A stretch of 64,000 nt of DNA from Selenomonas ruminantium subsp. ruminantium ATCC 12561. Its GTDB lineage: Bacteria > Bacillota > Negativicutes > Selenomonadales > Selenomonadaceae. The translations under genes and the position numbers were made by a program. The notes below the pieces were generated by a model, which did not search any database, was not told the origin of the DNA, and saw nothing but the letters and a program-made list of their open reading frames with translations. This document shows, in pieces, positions 8,690 through 18,366 of this stretch. Position 1 is the first letter of the stretch. Each line of letters opens with the position of its first letter. The stretch spans positions 36,326 to 100,325 of the forward strand of contig NZ_AUJE01000014.1 of assembly GCF_000424065.1 (NCBI RefSeq), read 5' to 3'.

Positions 8690-8712
8690 TTTATAAAAGA
8701 GGTAGGCCTGAT

Positions 8713-9426
8713 ATGACAAACAGATTAGCTCCAATTAAGCTTGATAGTTACCAGCCGCTCCGTGAGGTTGTGTGTGAATCCCTGCGGGAAGCTATTCGCA
8801 GCGGGGTATTGAAACCTGGCGAACGCATTATGGAAATTCAGCTGGCTGAGGAGTTGGGGGTCAGCCGTACTCCGGTGCGGGAGGCTATCCGCAAACTGGA
8901 GCTTGAGGGCTATGTGGTGATGATGCCCCGGCGGGGAACGTATGTAGCCAGTATGTCCATCCGTGACATTAATGAGATTTTTGAAATCCGCACCGCCTTG
9001 GAATCGTTATCCAATGGGCTGGCTGCTGACCATATCACCGATGATGAGCTTGAACATTTGCAGCGTCTGCTCGTGATTATCGGTGGTTATATCAAGGAAG
9101 GCAATATCGAAAAAATCGTGGAAACGGATATTGAGTTCCATGATTTACTCTATCATGCGGCCCGCAATGAACGTTTGGTGGGCATTATTTCCAATTTGCG
9201 CGACCAGCTCACGCGGTTCCGTACCCTCTCCATGTCCTATCCGGGGCGTCTGGAAGAAACGCTGGAGGAACACCGACTGATTGTGGATGCCATAGCCAGT
9301 GGTGACCGTAAGGCTGCCAGCCGCGCGGCAGAGCGCCATATGGAAAACTCGGAAAAGACACTCTTAAAGGCTATGGAAGCCCTGGAAAATGAAAAAAAAG
9401 CCAAGGCGAAAAAGGCCAAGAAATAA
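8713..9426 (+). CDS. GntR-family transcriptional regulator, FadR/FCD subfamily
   Basis: DNA-binding regulator with an N-terminal winged helix (about residues 10-75, containing LGVSRTPVREAIRKLE) and a C-terminal all-helical FCD ligand-binding domain (about 80-220), where His and Asp residues such as EFHDLLYHAA suggest the usual metal and organic-acid pocket. The C-terminus is a lysine-rich tail. It sits between ispE and glmU with AGAGGT upstream. The ligand is unknown, and position in a housekeeping run does not point to a catabolic target. Confidence 0.9.
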   Translation: MTNRLAPIKLDSYQPLREVVCESLREAIRSGVLKPGERIMEIQLAEELGVSRTPVREAIRKLELEGYVVMMPRRGTYVASMSIRDINEIFEIRTALESLSNGLAADHITDDELEHLQRLLVIIGGYIKEGNIEKIVETDIEFHDLLYHAARNERLVGIISNLRDQLTRFRTLSMSYPGRLEETLEEHRLIVDAIASGDRKAASRAAERHMENSEKTLLKAMEALENEKKAKAKKAKK

Positions 9427-9449
9427 AATTTTAAGGAGATATTGAAACA

Positions 9450-10814
9450 ATGTCTGATTTAGTAACTGTAATCCTTGCTGCCGGCAAGGGCACCCGTATG
9501 AAATCCAAACTCCCGAAGGTTCTGCACAAGGCTGCAGGTAAGTCCATGGTGCAGCACGTCATTGATGCCGCTAAGGCTGCTGGCGCGAAACGCAATATCG
9601 TAGTCACTGGTTTTGGCGGTGAAATGGTGCGCGAAGCTTTGGGCACGCAGGCTGAATTTGCTGAACAGAAAGAACAGCTGGGTACAGGTCATGCTGTATT
9701 GCAGACTGCAGAACTCTTGAAGGACGAGCAGGGAACGGTAATGGTACTTTGTGGTGATACACCGCTTCTGACCGGTGATTTGCTGAAAAAGCTCTATGAA
9801 TCCCATGTGGAAGCCAAGGCAAAGGCTACAGTGCTCACGGCTATCATGCCGGATGCTACGGGCTATGGCCGCATCATCCGTGCCGAAGACGGCAGCGTGC
9901 TCAAGATTGTGGAGCATAAGGATGCTACGGAAGCAGAACGTGCGGTGAAGGAAGTAAACTCCGGCATCTATTGCTTTGATGCCCGCGCGCTCTTTGCCTC
10001 CTTGCAGCAGGTTACGAATGACAATGCACAGGGTGAATATTACCTGCCGGATGTGCTCGAAATTCTCCAGAAGCAGGGTGAAAAAATCTGGGCTGTAGCA
10101 GCCGATGATTATGAATCCACGCTGGGCATCAACTCCCGCCTGCAGCTCTCCGGTGCTGAAAAAATCCTGCGCCGCCGCAAGAATGAAGAACTCATGGCTG
10201 ATGGCGTTACGATTATGGACCCGGACACCACTTATGTGGATTGTGATGTAAAGATTGGCCGTGATACGGTTATCTATCCGCAGACTTGGATTGAAGGCAA
10301 TACGGTTATCGGTGAAGACTGTGAGGTAGGCCCCTGCGTCCGTCTGCAGGATGTCAAGATGGGCAATAAGGTTATGGGCCAGTTCGGCTACTACCATGAC
10401 TGCGTGATTGATGATGGCGTAATCCTCGGCCAGTTCAACCACATCCGTCCGGATTCTCACCTGATGGCTGGTGTCAAGATGGGCAACTTCGTGGAAGTCA
10501 AGAATTCCGTAATTGGCGAAGGTTCCAAGCTGCCGCACTTGTCCTACATTGGCGACACGGATATGGGTTCCGGCGTCAACATGGGCTGTGGTACCATCAC
10601 GGTCAACTACGATGGCAAGAATAAGTTCCGCACGAAGATTGGCAATGATGCTTTCGTAGGCTGCAATTCCAATTTGGTGGCTCCTGTGGAAGTTGAGGAC
10701 GGTGCATATATCGGTGCCGGCTCCACGATTACCAAAAAAGTGCCCAGCAATACACTGGCTATCGCCCGTGCCCGCCAGACAAATATCGGAGGCTGGGCAG
10801 ATAAGCGTAAATAA
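9450..10814 (+). CDS. glmU: Bifunctional N-acetylglucosamine-1-phosphate uridyltransferase / glucosamine-1-phosphate acetyltransferase
   Basis: Makes UDP-GlcNAc for peptidoglycan and lipopolysaccharide. The N-terminal pyrophosphorylase domain begins LAAGKGTRMKSKLPKVLH, and the C-terminal left-handed beta-helix acetyltransferase (about residues 250-450) has the usual hexapeptide repeats and HLSYIGD. Length of 454 residues is typical. AAGGAG precedes the ATG. It lies directly upstream of prs, the conserved glmU-prs order of Firmicutes. Confidence 0.97.
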   Translation: MSDLVTVILAAGKGTRMKSKLPKVLHKAAGKSMVQHVIDAAKAAGAKRNIVVTGFGGEMVREALGTQAEFAEQKEQLGTGHAVLQTAELLKDEQGTVMVLCGDTPLLTGDLLKKLYESHVEAKAKATVLTAIMPDATGYGRIIRAEDGSVLKIVEHKDATEAERAVKEVNSGIYCFDARALFASLQQVTNDNAQGEYYLPDVLEILQKQGEKIWAVAADDYESTLGINSRLQLSGAEKILRRRKNEELMADGVTIMDPDTTYVDCDVKIGRDTVIYPQTWIEGNTVIGEDCEVGPCVRLQDVKMGNKVMGQFGYYHDCVIDDGVILGQFNHIRPDSHLMAGVKMGNFVEVKNSVIGEGSKLPHLSYIGDTDMGSGVNMGCGTITVNYDGKNKFRTKIGNDAFVGCNSNLVAPVEVEDGAYIGAGSTITKKVPSNTLAIARARQTNIGGWADKRK

Positions 10815-10939
10815 TCATAAATAAGGGCTTTATGTAAGCTGCAAACAGTGATATACTGTTGTAGATAGAATGTGACTCAGGTCACTTCCCCATGATGTGT
10901 TAACTTTAGGAAAAGAAAGATTTGGAGGACTTGTACAAA

Positions 10940-11887
10940 ATGGCTTTAGACACTGGAAACTTATGCATCCTGACCGGTAACGCTAACCCGGAACTGGCAA
11001 AAGAGATTGCGGACCACATTGGTGTAAATCTTTGCGATGCATATGTCGGTCATTTCAACAACGGTGAAACCCAGGTTATGATTAGCGAAAGCATTCGCGG
11101 CAAGGATATTTTCATCATCCAGCCGACTTCGTACCCGGTAAACGACAACTTGATGGAACTGCTCATTATGGCAGATGCCTGCAAGCGTGCTTCTGCCCAT
11201 AGCATAACGGCAGTTGTTCCCTACTACGCTTATGCCCGTCAGGACCGCAAGACCCGCGGCCGTGAACCCATCTCTGCTAAGCTCGTGGCTAACCTCATGA
11301 CCACGGCTGGCGTTACCCGTGTTGTCACTGTAGACCTCCATGCTGGCCAGATTCAGGGCTTCTTCGATATTCCTGTGGACCATCTGGCAGCAGCGCCTGT
11401 AATTGCCAACTATTTCCGCAGCCAGAAGCTCGATGATGTGGTGGTGGTTTCCCCGGACCTGGGCGGTGTAACCCGTGCCCGTGTTTTGGCTGACCACCTC
11501 CATGCACCCATTGCTATCATTGAAAAACGCCGTCCGAAACCGGGCTGTGCTGAGGTAATGAACCTCATCGGTGAAGTGGAAGGCAAGACGGCCATCATCA
11601 TTGATGATATCGTAGATACGGCAGGCTCTCTCTGTGAAGGCGCTAAGGCACTGGAAAAGCGTGGTGCTAAGCGGGTATTTGCTTCCTGCTCGCATGCTAT
11701 CTTAAGTGACCCGGCAGTGCAGCGCATCAATGAATCCTGCATTGAGAAACTGGTTATCACCAATACCATTCCTCTGCCGCCGGAGAAGCATTCCGATAAG
11801 ATTGTAACGCTGTCCTTGGCAGATGCTATCGGTGATGTTATCATGCGCATTCAGGGCCGCCGCTCTGTAAGCCAGCTTTTCCGCTAA
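10940..11887 (+). CDS. prs: Ribose-phosphate pyrophosphokinase
   Basis: Forms PRPP from ribose 5-phosphate and ATP for purine, pyrimidine, NAD and histidine synthesis. Diagnostic stretches are [10 protein letters not shown], the metal-site region [16 protein letters not shown] and the PRPP loop [12 protein letters not shown]. The ATG at 10940 is preferred to an in-frame TTG at 10922 because GGAGG lies 11 nt upstream and homologues start near here. It follows glmU after about 125 bp and ends at a strong hairpin. Confidence 0.96.
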   Translation: MALDTGNLCILTGNANPELAKEIADHIGVNLCDAYVGHFNNGETQVMISESIRGKDIFIIQPTSYPVNDNLMELLIMADACKRASAHSITAVVPYYAYARQDRKTRGREPISAKLVANLMTTAGVTRVVTVDLHAGQIQGFFDIPVDHLAAAPVIANYFRSQKLDDVVVVSPDLGGVTRARVLADHLHAPIAIIEKRRPKPGCAEVMNLIGEVEGKTAIIIDDIVDTAGSLCEGAKALEKRGAKRVFASCSHAILSDPAVQRINESCIEKLVITNTIPLPPEKHSDKIVTLSLADAIGDVIMRIQGRRSVSQLFR

Positions 11888-11909
11888 GCTGAGCAAAGCA
11901 AAAAAAATT

Positions 11910-11937
11910 AGAGCCTTCCCCAAAGGGAAGGCTCTTT
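11910..11937 (+). terminator. Rho-independent terminator after prs
   Basis: A 10-bp GC-rich stem GAGCCTTCCC / GGGAAGGCTC with a CAAA loop and a TTT tail. It lies just before the Shine-Dalgarno of the Crp/Fnr-type gene. Confidence 0.88.
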
Positions 11938-11956
11938 CTGTAGGAGGGGATTATCA

Positions 11957-12634
11957 ATGTCACAAGCATTGATGGAGGTTTTTGCTCATTATTTTGATTT
12001 TTGGGAAGAATTAAGTGATGAAGAGAAGGAATGGGTCTACGCCCATACGCGCAATGCCAGCTATCCAAAGGGAGCTTATGTTCATCAGGGACCTTTGGAT
12101 TGCATAGGTGCACTCTTACTCAAGTCGGGGCAGCTGCGCGTATATACCATGTCTGAGGATGGGCGCGAAGTAACTTTGTACCGTCTTTTCGCCGGTGATG
12201 TAGGCATTATGTCGGCGGCCTGCGTTCTGGATGACCTGACTTTTGATGTCTATGTTGATGCAGAAGAGGATACAGAGGTTCTGCTGACTGAGGCACCGGC
12301 ATTCCGCCGGCTGGTTGAAAACAATGTTCATGTACGCTGTTATGCCTATCAGTTGACCACCCAGCGCCTTTCGGATATGCTTTGGAAAATGCAGCAAGTA
12401 TTGTTTTTGTCTGCTGACCGGCGTTTTGCCATTTTCCTGCTGGAGGAAAGTGCACAACATGGTTCGGATGAAATTCATCTTACCCATGAGCAGATTGCGC
12501 GTTATATGGGGACGGCCCGGGAAGTGGTCAGCCGCATGGTGAAGTACTTCAATCAGGAAGGCTGGATAAAAAATTCCCGGGGCTGCATAAAGATTATCGA
12601 CCGTCAGGCCCTTGAGCAGTTGAAAGGGAAGTAA
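11957..12634 (+). CDS. Crp/Fnr-family transcriptional regulator
   Basis: An N-terminal cyclic-nucleotide-binding-like beta-barrel (about residues 15-140) and a C-terminal winged helix (about 150-220) with the recognition region YMGTAREVVSRMVKYF. The N-terminus lacks the cysteine cluster of true FNR, so oxygen sensing by an iron-sulfur cluster is unlikely; the effector is unknown. TAGGAGGGG precedes the start. Its last 41 bp overlap the 3' end of the convergent lgt gene, so both transcripts extend into each other. Confidence 0.9.
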   Translation: MSQALMEVFAHYFDFWEELSDEEKEWVYAHTRNASYPKGAYVHQGPLDCIGALLLKSGQLRVYTMSEDGREVTLYRLFAGDVGIMSAACVLDDLTFDVYVDAEEDTEVLLTEAPAFRRLVENNVHVRCYAYQLTTQRLSDMLWKMQQVLFLSADRRFAIFLLEESAQHGSDEIHLTHEQIARYMGTAREVVSRMVKYFNQEGWIKNSRGCIKIIDRQALEQLKGK

Positions 12635-13397
12635 ATTTTGGGGCTGCAATAAAGCAAATCAGTGCGATAACAAAGCCTATAGCACTGGTGGTCTGACCGC
12701 TGGTCATAAAGCCGAGTACCTTTTCGGCATAGTCGCCGCGTAAGAATTCCAGTCCGAAGCGGGCGGCACAGTAGAGCATGACATAGAGGGCAAAACACTG
12801 TCCTTTGGCGTGCTTGACTGTGGCGCGGAAGATGAGCAGCAGGGCAAAGATGACGATATCGAGCTGTCCTTCCCAGATTTCCGCAGGCCAAAGCGGCTGG
12901 CTGCCATAAGTGTGGGCAGCCAGGGTCGTTGCGGGATAAACAATGCCAAAGCTGCTGCCGGTGGGAGCGCCGAAGGCATCGCCATTCAAGAGATTGGCAC
13001 AGCGGCCAAGTGCCTGTCCCAAGATGATGGCAGGAGCAAGCACATCCATCATATGCAGGGTGTCCAGCTTATGATGGCGGCAGTAAAAAACGCCTGTGAG
13101 GACGCCCAGGAAGACGCCGCCCTGAATGGCCATGCCACCCTGCCAAACATTGAAGAGTTCGGTCAGGTGGTGGGAGTAGTAATCCCAGTCGAAGAAGAAC
13201 ACATCCCAAAGGCGGGCGCCTAAGAGTCCGGCAAGACCACAGTAAATGCCCAGGTCGACAAGATGTTTTTCTGCTCCGCGGCCATCCTGTTTGGCCAGGA
13301 AATAACCAACGCCGGTAGCCAGCATAATCGACAGGGAAATGACAAGTCCGTAAGCGCGGACGGGGAAATCACCGACAAAAAATAAATACTGATGCAT
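12594..13397 (-). CDS. lgt: Prolipoprotein diacylglyceryl transferase
   Basis: Integral membrane enzyme that attaches diacylglycerol from phosphatidylglycerol to the lipobox cysteine of prolipoproteins. Several transmembrane helices are visible, together with the signature region GRCANLLNGDAFGAPT. The start at 13397 (ATG, protein beginning MHQYLFF) has TAGGAG upstream; the longer frame to 13445 adds residues unlike the family. It is the only minus-strand gene in this stretch, and its 3' end overlaps the regulator gene by 41 bp. Lipoproteins in this window, such as the importer's binding protein, would be its substrates. Confidence 0.95.
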   Translation of the reverse strand: MHQYLFFVGDFPVRAYGLVISLSIMLATGVGYFLAKQDGRGAEKHLVDLGIYCGLAGLLGARLWDVFFFDWDYYSHHLTELFNVWQGGMAIQGGVFLGVLTGVFYCRHHKLDTLHMMDVLAPAIILGQALGRCANLLNGDAFGAPTGSSFGIVYPATTLAAHTYGSQPLWPAEIWEGQLDIVIFALLLIFRATVKHAKGQCFALYVMLYCAARFGLEFLRGDYAEKVLGFMTSGQTTSAIGFVIALICFIAAPKFTSLSTAQGPDGR

Positions 13398-13525
13398 AAC
13401 GAAAACTCCTAAAATAAGTATCTGTCCCTCATTATTATAAACCATGAGGGGCTTTTTTACTATAGACAGTTATGCTATAATGATAAGTTGTATGAAACGA
13501 ACAAAATTTATTCGAGGTGTTTTTC

Positions 13526-14779
13526 ATGGAATTAAGCATGGATATTTTAGTGAAACGGTTTAAGGATTATGTGAGTTTTGATACGCAATCCGATGAGGAT
13601 AACGACAAAGCTTGCCCTAGTACGCCGGGACAGATGGTGCTCGCGAAGCACTTAGCTGAGGAGCTGAAAGAAATCGGGCTTAGTGAAGTGGAACTCGATA
13701 ACCATGGCTATGTGATGGCAACCCTGCCGGCTAACGGCATGGAAGATGCTCCGGTAGTCGGCTTTATTGCCCATGTGGATACGAGCCCGTCTGCCTCGGG
13801 CAAGGATATCAAGCCGCAGATTGTGAAAAATTATGATGGCAAGGATATTGTGCTCAATGCGGAAAAAAATATTATCTTCTCCACCAAGGCTTTCCCGGAA
13901 GTGCTGAAGTATCAGGGGCAGGATATCATGTTCACGGATGGCACGACGCTTCTGGGGGCTGATGACAAGGCTGGTGTGACGGCAATTGTCAGCGCTATGC
14001 AGTATCTCGTACAGCATCCGGAAATCAAGCATGGCAAGATTCGCATCGGCTTTACGCCAGATGAGGAAACGGGCCGCAGCGCTGACCGTTTCGATGTGGA
14101 AAAGTTTGCAGCTGATTTTGCCTATACCATTGATGGCGGTGAACTGGGCGGTTTGGAGTATGAGAACTTCAATGCAGCCAATCCCACGATTGTGTTCCAC
14201 GGCGTCAGCGTGCATACCGGTGATGGCAAGGGCAAGATGATTAATGCTCTGTCGATGGCTTGCGAATGGCAGCAGATGCTGCCTGCCGGTGAGAAGCCGG
14301 AGTACACGGAAGGTCACGAAGGTTTCTTCCATGTCTACAAGATGAGCGGTGATGTGGAAACCTGCACGATGAGCATGCTGATTCGTGACCACAACCGTGA
14401 GAAGTTCGAGGAACGCAAGGCCTATCTCGACACCATGGCCGCATTCTTCAACAAAAAGTATGGTGAAGGCCGCGTGGAAGTGAAGCACCATGACGTGTAC
14501 TTCAATATGCTGGAAAAGATTGAAGACGGCAATATGTATGTGGTAGAGCTGGCTAAGGAAGCCATGAAGGCTGCCGGTGTAGAACCTGATGTACAGCCGA
14601 TTCGCGGCGGTACGGATGGCGCCCGTCTGTCCTTTATGGGGCTGCCGTGTCCAAATATCTTTACCGGTGGCGCCAATTTCCATGGCCGTTTTGAATACCT
14701 GCCATTGGAATCTCTCAAAAAAGCCGGGGAAACGGTGCTGCAAATCGCCGTGGGCGCAGGCAAATTGAACAAGAAGTAA
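13526..14779 (+). CDS. pepT: Peptidase T (tripeptide aminopeptidase)
   Basis: M20-family cytosolic zinc aminopeptidase releasing the N-terminal residue of tripeptides. Visible motifs are AHVDTSP, TLLGADDKAG and TPDEETGRSAD for the dinuclear metal site, then GGTDGARLS and NIFTGGANFHGRFEY near the C-terminus. Length of about 417 residues is standard. The ATG at 13526 is chosen for GAGG 8 nt upstream. It is followed after 9 bp by def and is the second peptidase in the window after PepD, in line with peptide use. Confidence 0.95.
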   Translation: MELSMDILVKRFKDYVSFDTQSDEDNDKACPSTPGQMVLAKHLAEELKEIGLSEVELDNHGYVMATLPANGMEDAPVVGFIAHVDTSPSASGKDIKPQIVKNYDGKDIVLNAEKNIIFSTKAFPEVLKYQGQDIMFTDGTTLLGADDKAGVTAIVSAMQYLVQHPEIKHGKIRIGFTPDEETGRSADRFDVEKFAADFAYTIDGGELGGLEYENFNAANPTIVFHGVSVHTGDGKGKMINALSMACEWQQMLPAGEKPEYTEGHEGFFHVYKMSGDVETCTMSMLIRDHNREKFEERKAYLDTMAAFFNKKYGEGRVEVKHHDVYFNMLEKIEDGNMYVVELAKEAMKAAGVEPDVQPIRGGTDGARLSFMGLPCPNIFTGGANFHGRFEYLPLESLKKAGETVLQIAVGAGKLNKK

Positions 14780-14788
14780 GGAGAATAT

Positions 14789-15256
14789 ATGGCATTATTA
14801 GAAGTATTGAAGGCGGGCAATCCCGTCCTGAAGCGGGTTTCTGTACCTGTGGAACGCGTAGATAAAAAACTCAAAAAACTGATGGACGATATGGCCGAAA
14901 CCATGTATGAAAACGATGGCGTGGGGCTGGCTGCACCACAGATTGGACAGAACATCCGTCTGGTGGTCATCGACTGTCAGGACGAGCATGGCCTGTTAGA
15001 GCTCATCAATCCGGTGATTACCTTCAAGGAAGGCGAGGCTGTCGATACCGAAGGCTGCCTTTCTGTACCGGATATTTATGGTGAAGTAAAGCGGGCGGCC
15101 AAGGTCAAGGTGGAATTTATGAACCGCCGGGGCAAGCGCCAGCATCTGACGGCCACGGGACTTTTGGCCCGCTGCATTCAGCATGAACTTGACCATTTGG
15201 AAGGCCAGCTCTTTATTGATATTGCCACGAGTGTTCATAGGGGGAATCAGTCGTGA
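14789..15256 (+). CDS. def: Peptide deformylase
   Basis: Removes the formyl group from the initiator methionine of nascent proteins. The three motifs are present: GVGLAAPQIG, EGCLSVP with the metal-ligand Cys, and the HELDHLEG motif, here QHELDHLEGQLF. Length of 155 residues is typical. It overlaps fmt by 4 bp, the usual def-fmt pair, which acts at opposite ends of the formylmethionine cycle. Confidence 0.97.
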   Translation: MALLEVLKAGNPVLKRVSVPVERVDKKLKKLMDDMAETMYENDGVGLAAPQIGQNIRLVVIDCQDEHGLLELINPVITFKEGEAVDTEGCLSVPDIYGEVKRAAKVKVEFMNRRGKRQHLTATGLLARCIQHELDHLEGQLFIDIATSVHRGNQS

Positions 15257-16188
15257 AGAAATTTCGCGTAGTATTTATGGGTACGCCGGAATTTGCGGTG
15301 CCCTGCTTGGCCGCTCTCCACGAACAGTGCGAGGTCATGGCGGTTATCACCCAGCCGGATAAGCCCAGAGGGCGCGGGCAGAAGATGATGCCGTCGCCGG
15401 TAAAGGCTTGGGCTGTCGAGCATGACTTGCCTGTTTATCAGCCGGAGAAAATCAAAACGGAAGAATTTACCGCCAAGTTGGAGGAAATGAAACCGGACCT
15501 TATGGTGGTTGTGGCTTTTGGACAGATTCTTTCTCAGCGTATTCTGGACATTCCTGAATACGGCTGCATCAATGTCCATGCATCGCTTTTGCCGCGCTAC
15601 CGCGGGGCTGCGCCCATGCAGTGGTGCGTGATTAACGGTGAAGAAAAGACTGGCGTTACCACGATGTTTATGGATGCTGGTTTGGATACCGGGGATATGC
15701 TCTTAAAGGCAGAATTCCCGATTGGTGAAGACACCACGCTTGAAGAAGTGCATGATGGTCTGATGGACATGGGCGCTAAAGTTCTTATGGACACGCTGGA
15801 AAAACTCTCTGACGGTACGCTTACGCGCACGCCGCAGCCTGCTGAATCCAACTATGCGCCAATGCTCACAAAAAACACTGGTCAGATTGACTGGTCAAAA
15901 ACAGCGCAGGATGTGCATAATCTTGTGCGCGGGCTTAATTCCTGGCCCGGTGCATATACGCAGCTGGACGGGGCCAAGTACAAAATCTGGCGTACGCGCC
16001 GTACAGGCGAAAAGGCCAGCGCGCCGGCAGGTTCTATTGTAAGGGCAGATAAAAAGACAGGCCTCTTTGTGGCTGCCGGTGATGAAGTTCTGGAGATTGT
16101 GGAATTGCAGGCTCCCGGCAAGAAGAAAATGCGGGCAGCGGACTATCTGAATGGTCATGGTTTTGCCGATGGGGCAAAATTTGCCTGA
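15253..16188 (+). CDS. fmt: Methionyl-tRNA formyltransferase
   Basis: Formylates initiator Met-tRNA using 10-formyl-THF. The N-terminal formyltransferase domain contains NVHASLLPRYRGAAP and GVTTMFMDAGLDTGDM; the C-terminal OB-like domain follows from about residue 205. It starts with GTG overlapping the def stop by 4 bp, indicating translational coupling. A TGACTGGTCA palindrome at 15888-15897 lies in the coding region. Length of 311 residues is normal. Confidence 0.97.
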   Translation: MKKFRVVFMGTPEFAVPCLAALHEQCEVMAVITQPDKPRGRGQKMMPSPVKAWAVEHDLPVYQPEKIKTEEFTAKLEEMKPDLMVVVAFGQILSQRILDIPEYGCINVHASLLPRYRGAAPMQWCVINGEEKTGVTTMFMDAGLDTGDMLLKAEFPIGEDTTLEEVHDGLMDMGAKVLMDTLEKLSDGTLTRTPQPAESNYAPMLTKNTGQIDWSKTAQDVHNLVRGLNSWPGAYTQLDGAKYKIWRTRRTGEKASAPAGSIVRADKKTGLFVAAGDEVLEIVELQAPGKKKMRAADYLNGHGFADGAKFA

Positions 16189-16228
16189 TTTGTTTGGAAA
16201 GCAAGGGGGAGAGTTGTTGGAGGTTTCA

Positions 16229-17035
16229 ATGACGGATTCTACCCAAAAGAAAAAATATAAATTGCCGGGCAGGCCGAAGAAACGGCTGTTTATCGGAATG
16301 CTGGCACTGACTACGGTGTTGGCTTCGGTGGTGCTTTATGGCATTTGGTATATTGCCCGTTTAGGGCTGGCCGAAATAGCAGAGCCACTGCCTATGGTGG
16401 TCGGTGCGCTGTTTGCCCTGCTCAGCGGCGGGGCAATGCTCGCCATTTTGAATATGGTGCTGGCGGTCAAGGGCTGGTTTTATTTGCCCTTTTTGCAGCG
16501 GCAGACCTATGAGCTGATCAATGTGCTCTTTCCCGTGGCCGTATATGTTGCCAAAATTTTTGGCGTGGGAAAGCGGAAGTTGGAAGGCTCGTTCATTGCT
16601 ACCAGCAATCTGCTGTTTAACCGTTTGGGGCTTAAGGTCCCGGCAGACCGATTGCTGGTAGTAACGCCGCATTGTCTGCAGCTGGCGACCTGCCCGCATA
16701 AAATCACGCGTGACCCGCAGAATTGTAAGCGCTGTGGCGGCTGTGATATCGGTTCACTGGTGACGTTGTCGGAAGAAATGGGGTTTCATTTCTTTGTGGC
16801 TACCGGTGGTACTTTGGCCCGGCAGGTGGTGTATAATACCCGGCCGCAGGCGGTGCTGGCCATTGCCTGTGAGCGCGATTTAATGAGCGGGATTCAGGAT
16901 GTTTATCCCCTGCCGGCCGTTGGGGTGCTAAACATTCGTCCGAACGGCCCCTGCTATAACACCCATGTGGACATGGCCGAAGTCCGTGCCCAGCTGGAAA
17001 AAATCATCATTCCCAAGGAGCAAGATAATGGATAA
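16229..17035 (+). CDS. DUF116-family membrane protein with cysteine cluster
   Basis: Protein of unknown function matching the DUF116 family. Two N-terminal transmembrane segments (about residues 22-45 and 55-80) precede a soluble domain with a conserved cysteine pattern, CPHKITRDPQNCKRCGGCDIG, then ACERDLMSG, suggestive of metal or iron-sulfur binding. The ATG at 16229 has GGAGG 5 nt upstream; the longer frame into fmt is not needed. It overlaps rsmB by 8 bp and lies in the def-fmt-DUF116-rsmB-rlmN order seen in Firmicutes, hinting at a role linked to translation or RNA modification, though this is inference. Confidence 0.85.
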   Translation: MTDSTQKKKYKLPGRPKKRLFIGMLALTTVLASVVLYGIWYIARLGLAEIAEPLPMVVGALFALLSGGAMLAILNMVLAVKGWFYLPFLQRQTYELINVLFPVAVYVAKIFGVGKRKLEGSFIATSNLLFNRLGLKVPADRLLVVTPHCLQLATCPHKITRDPQNCKRCGGCDIGSLVTLSEEMGFHFFVATGGTLARQVVYNTRPQAVLAIACERDLMSGIQDVYPLPAVGVLNIRPNGPCYNTHVDMAEVRAQLEKIIIPKEQDNG

Positions 17036-18362
17036 AGCGCGGGAAATCGCGATTAAGATATTAAATGAAGTGCATGAGGAAGGAGCCTATGCCAATGTGG
17101 CTTTGGCCCGTCATCTGCGCAAGGCTGACCTTAGTGACCAGGACCGCCGCTTTGTGACGGAACTGGTTTATGGCGCGGTCAAGGCTGGGGATACGTTGGA
17201 TTGGATTCTGCGCCGCTATGTGAACCGGCCATTGAAGAAAATCCCGCCCATGGTGCGGGATATCCTGCGGCTGGGGCTTTACCAGATTTTCTATCTGGAT
17301 AAGGTGCCCGCTTCGGCAGCCTGCAATACGGCGGTGGAGCTGACCAAGAAGTACAGTCATGCCGGTACCGTAAAATTTGTCAATGCCGTTCTGCGCACCG
17401 CTGTGCGGGAGCCGGAAAAGGCGGCTTTCCCCGAAGGTAAGGGCAAGGCAACGGAAGGCTTAGCACTAAAGAGCCAGCATCCTTACTGGCTCGTGAAGCG
17501 CTGGGTCAAGCAGTTTGGTTTTGAAGAAGCGGAAGCGCTCTGCGCCTTTGATAACGGCCAGCCGGTCTTATCGGTGCGCACCAATACGCTGAAAACCAAG
17601 CGAACAGAACTCATGATGGCCCTCAAAGAAGCTGGCGCGGAAGTGCAGGAAAGCCAGTGGACGCCTGAAGGCATATTGGTTACGGCGCATGGTGCCTTGG
17701 ATAATCTTGCCCCCCTGCAGGAAGGCCTGTGTCAGGTGCAGGACGAAAGTTCCATGTTGGTTGCTCATGTGGTTGACCCGCAGCCCGGTGAACTCATTAT
17801 CGACTGCTGCAGTGCTCCGGGCGGCAAGACCACCCATATGGCAGCGCTTATGGATAATAAAGGCCGCATTGTGGCCGGAGATATCTATGAGCATAAGCTG
17901 GAGCGCATTGAGGAAAATGCCAAACGTTTGGGCATTGATATCATTGAACCTAACTTGCTCGATGCCCGCGAAGTGGGCGAGGAATACGAAGATATGGCCG
18001 ACCGCGTGCTCGTGGATGCACCGTGTTCCGGTCTGGGTGTTCTGCGGCGCAAGCCCGATGCCCGCTGGAATAAGTGTGCTGAGGAGATTGCGGCTTTGCC
18101 GCCACTTCAGGGGGAAATCCTTGATAGTGCCGCCAAGGCACTTAAAGCGGGCGGCGTACTCGTTTACAGTACCTGCACCATTGACCCGTCAGAAAATGAC
18201 GGGGTGGTGGAGGCCTTTTTGACCCGTCATCCGGAGTTTACGCTGGAACAGACCGGGGATTTTTTGCCGGTGAAGCGTCCGGATAAGATGGTACAGCTTT
18301 ATCCCCAGCGGGATGGCACCGACGGTTTCTTTATTGCGCGTCTGCGCAAAGCGAAAGGATAA
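17028..18362 (+). CDS. rsmB: 16S rRNA (cytosine-967-C5)-methyltransferase
   Basis: SAM-dependent m5C rRNA methyltransferase. An N-terminal NusB-like RNA-binding domain (about residues 1-140) is followed by the Rossmann methyltransferase with CCSAPGGKTTHMAALM, VDAPCSGLGVLRRKPD and YSTCTIDPSEN, the latter two carrying the catalytic cysteines. The ATG at 17028 (protein MDKAREIAIK) has AAGGAG upstream; translation is probably coupled to the preceding gene through the 8-bp overlap. Confidence 0.96.
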   Translation: MDKAREIAIKILNEVHEEGAYANVALARHLRKADLSDQDRRFVTELVYGAVKAGDTLDWILRRYVNRPLKKIPPMVRDILRLGLYQIFYLDKVPASAACNTAVELTKKYSHAGTVKFVNAVLRTAVREPEKAAFPEGKGKATEGLALKSQHPYWLVKRWVKQFGFEEAEALCAFDNGQPVLSVRTNTLKTKRTELMMALKEAGAEVQESQWTPEGILVTAHGALDNLAPLQEGLCQVQDESSMLVAHVVDPQPGELIIDCCSAPGGKTTHMAALMDNKGRIVAGDIYEHKLERIEENAKRLGIDIIEPNLLDAREVGEEYEDMADRVLVDAPCSGLGVLRRKPDARWNKCAEEIAALPPLQGEILDSAAKALKAGGVLVYSTCTIDPSENDGVVEAFLTRHPEFTLEQTGDFLPVKRPDKMVQLYPQRDGTDGFFIARLRKAKG

Positions 18363-18366
18363 GACA

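Noticed and set aside
9459..10538. Long minus-strand ORF opposite glmU
   Set aside because: Same type of antisense shadow; composition is unlike a natural protein and glmU is certain.
13453..13481. TATAAT at 13476-13481 upstream of pepT as a promoter
   Set aside because: A good -10 hexamer, but no acceptable -35 element at the right distance, so it is not listed as a feature.
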